A stretch of 11,793 nt of DNA. Source: an uncultured Flavobacteriales bacterium (GTDB taxonomy: Bacteria; Bacteroidota; Bacteroidia; Flavobacteriales; Crocinitomicaceae). Position numbers and translations under genes: made by a program. The notes beneath the pieces were generated by a model that saw only the letters and a program-made list of their open reading frames with translations, ran no database searches and had not been told where the DNA came from. The DNA lies in assembly GCA_946479125.1 (NCBI GenBank), contig CAMLET010000045.1, positions 1 through 11,793 on the forward strand, given 5' to 3'. Every line of letters starts with the position of its first letter. The stretch's first letter is position 1. Below are positions 5,289-11,793 of the stretch, piece after piece.

Positions 5289-8200
5289 TTATTGGAAAGT
5301 AATTTTTGTTGTTTTTGTAGAACCGTCAATCGTAACTTGCAAGTAGTAAACTCCTGTTGCCAATTGCAATTCTGTTCTATTGATCTTGAAATCGTGGTGA
5401 CCTTTATTCAACGATTGCTCGCCTTGAATCAAGATACGTTTTCCGTTTCCATCAACCAATTCTAAACCAATTACTGATTCGTTAGCCAATTCTAAAGCAA
5501 CGTTCACTTCTTCTGTTGCTGGATTTGGATAAACTTCCATTCCTGAACCGTTCGAAAGATCGATCACTCCAACTGTTGAAGTAACGTTAACAATATCCGT
5601 CGTTGAATTTGAACATCCGGTAGTTGGATTGGTATATGTGTACGTAATTGTGTACGGACCACCAACTTCTGCAATCGAAGGATCAAACTCATTTCCTACA
5701 ATTCCGCTTCCGCTGAATGTTCCTCCTGAAGGAAGTCCACTTAACACTTCTGAAGCGTAAGTGTTTCCGTAACTAGCATCCAATCCACTGAAACTTACTG
5801 TTGGAACAGCGTTTACCGTTACCGTGAATGGAAGAGTAGAGCTAATACATCCTTGCACAGTTTGAGTCACGAAATAAGTCGTAGATCCAACTGTTGAAGC
5901 TGTAGGAGAGAATACAGAACCGTTCGCTGCAACTTGTGTTTGCGCCTGATCAAAAGACCAGATTACATTTGAGCCAGTTGCTGAATAGTTTGGTGTAATA
6001 TCATTCAAACAAATTGTATTGTCACCTGAAACCGAAGGCATAGCAGGAATTGCAATGATTGAAAGTGTAGTTTGCTGTGGTAAACTTGTACAGCCTTCTT
6101 CAGATGTTTGGGTCACGAAATAATCATAATCACCAACAATCGTCATTCCAGTTGAGTAAGCATTACCTGCTCCAACCAAAGTTGTCAAATTGGAATTCGA
6201 ATACCATTTAAGATCATGACCTACTGCACTCAATGCTGGTGTTGCAGATCCGAAACAGCTGTTTACTGTTGGAGAAATTGGTGCGTTTGGTTGTTCATGA
6301 ATTGTAAATGCAACAACCGCAGGCTGACTTTCACAGTTGAAATTATCCGTTTGAGTTACATAGTAATTGTATGTTCCACCAACCATCTCTGTCGAAGTAA
6401 ATGTATTTCCGTTAGTCAATAACTGAGAAGTTGCAGCATCCGAATACCATTTAACTGTTGTTCCGTTTGCATTTAGAACTGGGTTTGAAACCGTTTCGCA
6501 AACACTTGCATTTTGAGCTGTTGGAGCAACTGGCAATTGACGAATGGTGTATGTCGTGTATGATGAATTACTTCTACAACCGTTCGCATCTGTCTGCGTT
6601 GCGTAATACGTGTAGTTTCCAGGTACAGAATGAATACTTGTGTAAGAATTTCCTGCTCCAATTTGGTCCGTCAAAGAAGCTGTTGAATACCAACGAACGT
6701 TTGTTCCTATTGATGAAACTGTTTGAGCCGCATCTCCGAAACAAATCGCATTTCCTGTCAAGACTGGCGCTGATGGAAGTGCATTGATGGTTACCGTAGC
6801 AATTGCTGAAGGCGAAGCACATCCATTTGCTGTTTGTGTTGCATAGAAAGTTGTTGTTCCAGCAGCTGTCAATCCAGTAGCAAAGTTATTTCCAGTTTGA
6901 ACTTGAGTAGTCAATCCGCTATTTGAATACCAAATCACGTTTGTTCCCGAAGCTGTTAAAGCTGGTGTTGCTGTTCCAAAACAAGATGTTGCATTTGTCA
7001 AAACTGGTGAAACTGGCAAAGCTGTAATGCTGAATGCAACTGTTGCTGGAATACTTTCACAGTTGAAACCATCTGTTTGTGTTACATAGTAATTGTAGTT
7101 TCCTGGAGTAGTTTCATTTGATGTGTAATTGTTTCCGCTTGTCAAAAGAGCTGTTGCTCCAGCGTTGGAGAACCATTGAACAGAAGAACCTGTAGCTGTC
7201 AATTGCGGATTGCTTGTTCCCTGACAAATAGTTGTGTTTGTTACACTTGGTGAAACTGGCAATGTTCTTACTATATACTGCGCGTTAGCCACATTACTTA
7301 CACAGTTGTTTGCATCAGTTGTTGTTGCGTAATAAGTGTAAGTTCCTGAAGTTGTTTCAGCACTTGTAAAGTTATTTCCTGTTCCAACTAACACTGAAGC
7401 TGCTGCGTCAGAGTACCACTTGATGTTTGTTCCGGTAGCATTTACTGCAACTGGAGTTTCACCAAAACAGATTGCATTTCCAGTTGTAGCTGGAGTAGAA
7501 GGAAGCGAATGAATAGTTACTAAGGCACTTGTTGGTGAAGATACACAACCGTTCATACTTTGCGTTGCGTAGAAGGTAGTTGTTCCAACACTTGTTAATC
7601 CTGTTGCAAATGTATTTCCTGTGTGAACTTGATTTGATAATCCAGCGTCATTGTACCAAACAACATTGTTTCCTGAAGCGTTCAAATCACTCAATGAAGT
7701 TCCGAAACATGCAGTAACTGGTGAAACTGAAAGTGCTTGAGGAGTAGGAGTGATAGTAACAAAAATACTATCTGTATAAGATCTTCCGTTGTTTGCATAA
7801 GCTGTTACTTTGTACCAACCTGTTTGCGTTACGTAGCGTTGAACAGAAGTTGAATTATCGTTCCAAACGTTCACCACATCTGCAGTTGTGTTTGCCGTTA
7901 ATTGAACGCTATCACAAGCTGAAATGGCATTCCCCAATTCAAACTTTGGCTCAATTGCCATAGCTCCTAAGAATTCTTTTCTGGCAAAAACAATTGTTGT
8001 AGCCCCGTTGAAAGTTACGTTTTCATTGTTTGCGTCAGTAACTGCAGTAGTTCCTGATGGATGCTGGAAGGAAACAAATCCGTATCGTCCGTCTGGAGTA
8101 AATGTCAACCCTGTTGGTTCTGAACCTGTTGGTGTAACACAGAATAAATCAATTTTCGGTACAGCAGGTGTGTGATCAGGACGAACTACCCAAAGGTGTC

Positions 8201-10856
8201 CGCGACCTCCATCTTGTTGTGCCCAGCAATTTCCTTCATTATCAAAAGCAAGGTTGTCAATTCCTGTTCCCCAGCTTTCGTTAATTGTTCCATCAGCATA
8301 TGTGATTGGATAACTTGCGTTTGTAACCCAAGCTTCAATGTTGCTTACTGTTGTTCCGTTATCGTTAAAACGCCATACGGTTCCCGTTCCTTTCGATGTA
8401 AAATACATTTTTCCATCAGGACCAAATTCAACATCCTCCGGACCATTCCAGTTTGTTCCGCCAAGTGAAGTAATAACGGCAGAAACTGTATTTCTTTCAG
8501 CAATAGTTGTGTTTGGAACTTGAACCCATGTTCCAGTAGTAGAAGTTGCATTATCACGTTTCAAAACATAAAGTGTTCCGGCTTTTAACTGTCCTTTCAC
8601 TGTCATCACGTATTTGTAAACTCCTGATGTTCCACCGTCTTCAGCCTGATAAGCCACTGTACTATCTTTGCTCACACAAATGTTTTCGTGGTTCATTCGC
8701 CCCATTGCCCACAATTTGTCTGGTGTTCCGTTTCCATCCTGGTCAACAATTCTTCCTGTTACAGGATCAATTTCAACTTGCCATCCACGATCGTGGTATC
8801 CGTCACCGTTAACGTCACCTGTTGTATATGTTTCTTCGGAAGTAACTACAGTTCCCCAAGGTGTAACTCCACCAGAACAGTTTCTGGTTGTTCTAACCAA
8901 TGGTGTAAAGTCAACCTGACGAGCTGAATCTTTTACCCACAATTTGTTGTTGTCGTTAAAGTGTAATGAAACCAACGAAACATCTCCCGGATCATTCTCG
9001 TGATTTACGGAAAGAACACCCAAAGTACTGCTTCCATTTGTTGGAATGAATCCTGTAAAGTCGTTGTTCAAAGGAACTGCGTTTGCTGTATTTGTGTAGA
9101 ATCCAGTAGTTCCCTGTTTCAAGATCTTTTGGAAAGTGTGTGTTGCCGGAATCACCAATCCTGCAGTTTGCGCAGTTGGTTTAACCGAGGTAAAACATCC
9201 GATTTCCATATTCGTACTTGGATCGCAATCGATAAATGGAACTGCGACTGTTGCTGTTTGTGCCTGCGATTGTAAGTCGATCTTTAAATCGAAGCGTAGA
9301 TCTGTTTCTGTAGAATTGAACTTGTGAACTTCAACGGCAATAACGTTATCACCAATTTGAAGAGCTGAAATCGGAAGATAAATGGTAATCCACTGATTTT
9401 CCTCTGCTCCTTCAATTGGACCCAAAGCAGTCGTTCCGAATGCAACGGTTCCCATTGGAAGATTGTTTCTGTAAACATTCACTCCATTCAGGTAAATCAT
9501 TGCTGCATCGTCTCTTTTCAGTTGAATTTTAACTGTAGAAAGTCCTGCTGTAGAAGTAATGTTGAAATGCTTTCTGAAATATGTCGTAATGTGTTTTTGC
9601 GAGATGTTCGAACCAAAACTTAAAGTTGTTGCTTCGTCTCCGTTCCCATAACCAAGCGGAGCGTTCCCACTTTGCCATGATGCATCGTTAAATGCATTTG
9701 TTGACCAGCTTGTTCCTAAGTTAGTACCAGAATCATTGAATAACCAAGCCGAACCTGCAGCAAGAGCATTAATATCGTTTGCAATTGGTTGTGCAGAAAG
9801 ATCAAAATAGATATCAGAACTATTTGCGGTTACCTGATGAACTTCAACTGCGAAGATGTTGTTTCCACTTAGAAATGCAGTTTTAGGTAAAGTAACCACA
9901 AATGAAGAAGCCGTAGTTCCAACTGTAACATTCGCAAGTGTTGAATAAGTTACCGTTCCGGCAGCTAAGTTTCTTCTGAAAATCTCCGTTCCGTTTAAGT
10001 GAACAACTGCTCCGTCGTCAATAGTCAATGTCAATTTAACAGAGTCAATTGAGCTGTACATTGATGCTGGAATATTCGCTGTTTTACGGAAGTAAGTTGT
10101 AGGATATTTTGCATTGGTGTTTGAACCGTAACTTACAGTTGTTAAAACTCCTGTTATTCCATATCCAAGCGGAGCAATTCCATTCGTCCATGCTGAATCG
10201 TCAAATCCACTTCCTGTCCAGGTTGTTCCTAAATCTGTTCCTGAGTCTTTGAATTTCCAAACTGTTCCAGCGCCAATAATTGGTTGGTCTACAACGTTTT
10301 CAAGTGATAGATCAAACAAGATGTCTGAACTGGTTAAAGCTGTTTGGTGAATTTCAACTGCAACAAGATTATTTCCTTGTACAAATGCTGAAGCTGGAAT
10401 AGCGTAAACTACCGTTACGTTTTCATTGGCTGGAGCTAATGTCTGATAGGTAAAAGCTCCAGCTGGCATATTTGAGCGTATAACTTCGTTCCCGTTAATA
10501 TAAATTACGGCGCCGTCATCTCGCTTCAAGGTTAGTTTCACAAATTGAATTTGACTAATGTCAGGAATATTGAAGTTCTTTCTGAAGTATGTAGTGATGA
10601 ATTTGTTGTTGGCATCGCTACCATAATTCACAACCGTACTTACGCCACCACCAGCTGGATAGCCAAGTGCTGCGTTTCCATCAGGCCATGTTGAATCGTC
10701 GAAACCAACATTCTTCCATGTGGTTCCCTGATCGGTTCCGTTGTCGAGATAATGCCAGTTACTTCCCAATCCAATTAGTTGTCCAAACGAGTTGATTGAA
10801 CAAATCACTGAAAATGTAACTAGCAGAATTTTAGTTAATTGTACTGCTTTTTTCAT
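5289..10856 (-). CDS. Giant secreted PhoX-domain (DUF839) protein with Ig-like repeats and T9SS sorting domain
   Basis: This encodes 1855 residues with these parts in order. A Sec signal peptide covers 1-26. Three tandem modules of about 160 residues follow (about 28-189, 194-357, 366-526), each running from TDxGTxW through LGYG, TTYFRK, DDGAV and AVEVHQ to SSDIxFDL. They look like galactose-binding-like beta sandwiches common in Bacteroidota exoproteins. A PhoX/DUF839 phosphatase-like domain covers about 540-975: NCSGGVTPWGT with Cys660, the EE pair at 674-675, YQAEDGG, GPEDVEFGPDGK, DNLAFD, EPTGLTFTPDGR and FQHP. Then come a PKD-like module (about 977-1036), eight CHU_C-type Ig-like repeats (about 1038-1683), one further beta domain (1685-1758) and a T9SS type A sorting domain (about 1772-1855, VYPNPA at 1775-1780). 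PhoX enzymes are Ca/Fe-dependent phosphomonoesterases that release phosphate. The motif set supports that activity, but substrate and activity are inferred. The protein should cross the outer membrane by T9SS and be surface-attached or released. Start at ATG 10856 gives the signal peptide. Confidence 0.85.
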   Translation of the reverse strand: MKKAVQLTKILLVTFSVICSINSFGQLIGLGSNWHYLDNGTDQGTTWKNVGFDDSTWPDGNAALGYPAGGGVSTVVNYGSDANNKFITTYFRKNFNIPDISQIQFVKLTLKRDDGAVIYINGNEVIRSNMPAGAFTYQTLAPANENVTVVYAIPASAFVQGNNLVAVEIHQTALTSSDILFDLSLENVVDQPIIGAGTVWKFKDSGTDLGTTWTGSGFDDSAWTNGIAPLGYGITGVLTTVSYGSNTNAKYPTTYFRKTANIPASMYSSIDSVKLTLTIDDGAVVHLNGTEIFRRNLAAGTVTYSTLANVTVGTTASSFVVTLPKTAFLSGNNIFAVEVHQVTANSSDIYFDLSAQPIANDINALAAGSAWLFNDSGTNLGTSWSTNAFNDASWQSGNAPLGYGNGDEATTLSFGSNISQKHITTYFRKHFNITSTAGLSTVKIQLKRDDAAMIYLNGVNVYRNNLPMGTVAFGTTALGPIEGAEENQWITIYLPISALQIGDNVIAVEVHKFNSTETDLRFDLKIDLQSQAQTATVAVPFIDCDPSTNMEIGCFTSVKPTAQTAGLVIPATHTFQKILKQGTTGFYTNTANAVPLNNDFTGFIPTNGSSTLGVLSVNHENDPGDVSLVSLHFNDNNKLWVKDSARQVDFTPLVRTTRNCSGGVTPWGTVVTSEETYTTGDVNGDGYHDRGWQVEIDPVTGRIVDQDGNGTPDKLWAMGRMNHENICVSKDSTVAYQAEDGGTSGVYKYVMTVKGQLKAGTLYVLKRDNATSTTGTWVQVPNTTIAERNTVSAVITSLGGTNWNGPEDVEFGPDGKMYFTSKGTGTVWRFNDNGTTVSNIEAWVTNASYPITYADGTINESWGTGIDNLAFDNEGNCWAQQDGGRGHLWVVRPDHTPAVPKIDLFCVTPTGSEPTGLTFTPDGRYGFVSFQHPSGTTAVTDANNENVTFNGATTIVFARKEFLGAMAIEPKFELGNAISACDSVQLTANTTADVVNVWNDNSTSVQRYVTQTGWYKVTAYANNGRSYTDSIFVTITPTPQALSVSPVTACFGTSLSDLNASGNNVVWYNDAGLSNQVHTGNTFATGLTSVGTTTFYATQSMNGCVSSPTSALVTIHSLPSTPATTGNAICFGETPVAVNATGTNIKWYSDAAASVLVGTGNNFTSAETTSGTYTYYATTTDANNCVSNVANAQYIVRTLPVSPSVTNTTICQGTSNPQLTATGSSVQWFSNAGATALLTSGNNYTSNETTPGNYNYYVTQTDGFNCESIPATVAFSITALPVSPVLTNATSCFGTATPALTASGTNVIWYSNSGLTTQVQTGNNFATGLTAAGTTTFYATQTANGCASPSAIATVTINALPSAPVLTGNAICFGDAAQTVSSIGTNVRWYSTASLTDQIGAGNSYTSIHSVPGNYTYYATQTDANGCRSNSSYTTYTIRQLPVAPTAQNASVCETVSNPVLNANGTTVKWYSDAATSQLLTNGNTFTSTEMVGGTYNYYVTQTDNFNCESQPAVVAFTIHEQPNAPISPTVNSCFGSATPALSAVGHDLKWYSNSNLTTLVGAGNAYSTGMTIVGDYDYFVTQTSEEGCTSLPQQTTLSIIAIPAMPSVSGDNTICLNDITPNYSATGSNVIWSFDQAQTQVAANGSVFSPTASTVGSTTYFVTQTVQGCISSTLPFTVTVNAVPTVSFSGLDASYGNTYASEVLSGLPSGGTFSGSGIVGNEFDPSIAEVGGPYTITYTYTNPTTGCSNSTTDIVNVTSTVGVIDLSNGSGMEVYPNPATEEVNVALELANESVIGLELVDGNGKRILIQGEQSLNKGHHDFKINRTELQLATGVYYLQVTIDGSTKTTKITFQ
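5808..7745 (-). repeat. Eight tandem Ig-like (CHU_C-associated) repeats, six arranged as two copies of a three-domain block
   Basis: Units of about 80 residues each carry an early cysteine (CFG or C..G), xVxWYS, TGNxF, YxYYxTQT and a late cysteine. Units 1-3 and 4-6 pair as A-B-C/A-B-C: 1 with 4 (FATGLT, TTTFYATQ), 2 with 5 (TGNAICFG, DANxC), 3 with 6 (NYYVTQTD, NFNCES). The blocks span 7017-7745 and 6291-7016, about 726 bp out of phase. The DNA between them is still similar: 15 nt with CTTTCACAGTTGAAA recur exactly at 6328 and 7054. Unit 7 resembles A, and unit 8 is divergent. Confidence 0.8.
9279..10775 (-). repeat. Three tandem N-terminal jelly-roll-like modules within the giant protein
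   Basis: Three successive stretches (10290-10775, 9786-10277, 9279-9761) encode homologous modules of about 160 residues. All share the opening W-x-F/L-x-D-x-GTxxGTxW, LGYG or LGYP, the TTYFRK strand, DDxAxxxLNG, and a closing AVEVH...DLxFDL. The copies are clearly divergent, so the triplication is old. I infer a carbohydrate-binding or spacer role from the fold type. Confidence 0.8.
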
Positions 10857-10891
10857 TGCGTCGATTTTTCTTCTTATAAGTTTTCTCGACG

Positions 10892-10899
10892 CAAACCTA
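10892..10899 (-). promoter_or_regulatory. Candidate -7 promoter box for the PhoX-domain gene
   Basis: On the minus strand the sequence reads TAGGTTTG, an exact match to TAnnTTTG. It lies about 36 nt before the ATG, giving a predicted 5' leader of about 30 nt. No TTTG is found at the expected -33 distance. Instead one copy of a 16-nt direct repeat (10907-10922) sits just upstream. Confidence 0.45.
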
Positions 10900-10906
10900 C
10901 CCCTAC

Positions 10907-11009
10907 AATGTGAAGTTGGAATGAAGGAATTTAGGTTACTAAATCATTTTATTATTTGAATGAGATGACTCTGAAATGATTTCAGTTTTAAGGAATGTTA
11001 AGTTGGAAT
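10907..11009. repeat. Pair of 16-nt direct repeats upstream of the PhoX-domain gene
   Basis: AATGTGAAGTTGGAAT (10907-10922) recurs as AATGTTAAGTTGGAAT (10994-11009), with 15 of 16 bases identical and starts 87 bp apart. The first copy sits 7 bp upstream of the predicted -7 box. A perfect dyad, CTGAAAT-G-ATTTCAG (10971-10985), lies between the copies. The arrangement could be a binding site for a regulator. No known operator is recognised. Confidence 0.5.
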
Positions 11010-11038
11010 TAAAAAAATGAAGAAACGATCACGACACT

Positions 11039-11073
11039 ATAAAAATAAGAAGGGGCGAATCTTGATTCGCCCC
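11039..11073 (-). terminator. Rho-independent terminator after glyA
   Basis: GGGGCGAATC (11052-11061) and GATTCGCCCC (11064-11073) form a perfect 10-bp inverted repeat around TT. On the minus strand it is followed by a T-rich tract (11050-11040). It lies 26 nt beyond the glyA stop codon. It is the strongest hairpin in the window. Confidence 0.85.
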
Positions 11074-11099
11074 AACTGTATAGTATTTCTGAAATTTCT

Positions 11100-11793
11100 C
11101 TAAACAAACAATGGTCTTCCAGCCATCATTGCGTTTACTTCTTTTCGAACTGCATTAATGGTCTCTTCTGATTCAATATCAGATAAAACGCGATCAATTA
11201 ATCCTACAATTGCGATGATTTCATCTTCCTTAATTCCTCTTGAAGTAATTGCAGAAGTTCCAACGCGAATCCCTGAAGTTACGAATGGAGATTCTGTATC
11301 GAATGGAACCATGTTCTTGTTAACAGTAATGTCAGCTTTCACTAAAGTGTTTTCAGCATCTTTACCGTTAACTCCTTTTGAACGAAGGTCAATCAACATG
11401 CTGTGATTGTCTGTCCCACCAGAAATAATGGTATATCCTAATTTCATGAATTCATCAGCCATTACAGCAGCGTTCTTCTGAACTTGTTTCATGTATGTTT
11501 TGTACTCGTCTGTCAATGCTTCGCCAAAAGCTACGGCTTTAGCAGCGATTACATGTTCTAAGGGTCCACCTTGAATTCCAGGGAAAACAGCTGCATCTAA
11601 CAATGCTCCCATTGATTTCGGGTTGCCGTTGTTCCATTTCAATCCGTACGGATTATCAAAATTCTTACGCATCATAATTACGCCTCCACGCGGTCCGCGT
11701 AATGTTTTGTCCGTAGTTGTTGATAAAATATCGCAAAGCACTAACGGGTCGATCAAGAATCCAGCAGAAATTAAACCAGCATGAAGGGAAATA
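11100..11793 (-). CDS. glyA: Serine hydroxymethyltransferase, C-terminal part (cut by the window edge)
   Basis: About 231 residues of the C-terminal half are present, ending in the TAG at 11102-11100. The reading frame stays open to the right edge, so the gene begins outside the window; the full family length is about 420-430. Signatures are the PLP-lysine motif [40 protein letters not shown] and TSGIRVGT. The enzyme is PLP-dependent and cytoplasmic. It converts serine and tetrahydrofolate into glycine and 5,10-methylenetetrahydrofolate, the main source of one-carbon units. Two normally conserved active-site histidines look replaced. The residue before the PLP lysine is Asp instead of His. 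The usual A/S-H-x-AG segment reads SLHAG, so Leu stands where the substrate-side His is expected. Otherwise the sequence looks like a normal Bacteroidota GlyA. It is followed by a strong terminator. Confidence 0.93.
   Translation of the reverse strand, partial: ISLHAGLISAGFLIDPLVLCDILSTTTDKTLRGPRGGVIMMRKNFDNPYGLKWNNGNPKSMGALLDAAVFPGIQGGPLEHVIAAKAVAFGEALTDEYKTYMKQVQKNAAVMADEFMKLGYTIISGGTDNHSMLIDLRSKGVNGKDAENTLVKADITVNKNMVPFDTESPFVTSGIRVGTSAITSRGIKEDEIIAIVGLIDRVLSDIESEETINAVRKEVNAMMAGRPLFV

Noticed and set aside
6458..6787. Plus-strand 109-residue open frame inside the Ig-like region
   Set aside because: It is antisense to a well-supported repeat-containing gene. Its composition mirrors the repeats and it has no start context.
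5808..7745. CRISPR-like or satellite array
   Set aside because: The regular spacing comes from diverged protein-domain repeats in one continuous reading frame, without short identical repeats and unique spacers.
8172..9327. Several plus-strand open frames opposite the PhoX domain
   Set aside because: All are shadows of the long minus-strand gene, with cysteine- and serine-rich composition unlike real proteins of this genome.
10892..10910. Complete -33/-7 promoter
   Set aside because: Only the -7 box matches. No TTTG is found at the consensus distance, so only the -7 box is annotated.
11100..11756. Complete 218-residue gene starting at 11756
   Set aside because: The apparent start is an internal TTG leucine. 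The frame continues to the window edge with conserved GlyA sequence, so this is a partial gene.

Overview
The window reads as ordinary chromosomal DNA of a member of the Bacteroidota. The best guess is Flavobacteriales, possibly a Fluviicola or Crocinitomicaceae relative. The evidence is an AT-rich genome, a giant secreted protein with CHU_C-type Ig-like repeats and a C-terminal Por-secretion (T9SS type A) sorting domain, promoter-like TAnnTTTG boxes, and few clear Shine-Dalgarno sequences. The lineage below phylum is inference. No tRNA, rRNA, insertion sequence, integrase or CRISPR array was found.

Layout from left to right. Positions 1-234 hold no convincing gene, but do hold a GC-rich cluster of nested inverted repeats (91-137). 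A plus-strand gene (235-813) encodes a small secreted, probably beta-barrel outer-membrane protein. Everything else lies on the minus strand. Read in the direction of transcription it is: (i) the 3' part of glyA, cut by the right edge, ended by a perfect 10-bp-stem terminator; (ii) a 1855-residue secreted protein combining three tandem jelly-roll-like modules, a PhoX (DUF839) phosphatase-like domain, a run of Ig-like repeats and a T9SS sorting domain, followed by a hairpin/T-run terminator; (iii) a two-gene unit of a secreted leucine-rich-repeat protein and a di-haem cytochrome c peroxidase, 8 bp apart, ended by a long hairpin; (iv) a three-gene unit of a fatty-acid-hydroxylase/sterol-desaturase membrane enzyme, a compact phosphoglycosyl transferase and an archaeal-type (class II) glyceraldehyde-3-phosphate dehydrogenase homologue. 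The last two genes of that unit abut as TAA-ATG. The unit converges on the plus-strand gene with only 10 bp between stops.

Functionally the window is mostly cell-envelope and surface biology: a cell-surface or secreted phosphatase-like giant, a periplasmic peroxidase with an LRR partner, and enzymes that probably modify membrane lipids and start a surface glycan. The points most worth a second look are: the fusion of a PhoX domain to a Sec signal and T9SS anchor instead of the usual Tat route; the duplicated three-domain block in its Ig-like region; the archaeal-type GAPDH homologue coupled to a glycan-initiating transferase; two substitutions of normally conserved active-site histidines in GlyA; and a pair of 16-nt direct repeats beside the predicted promoter of the giant gene.
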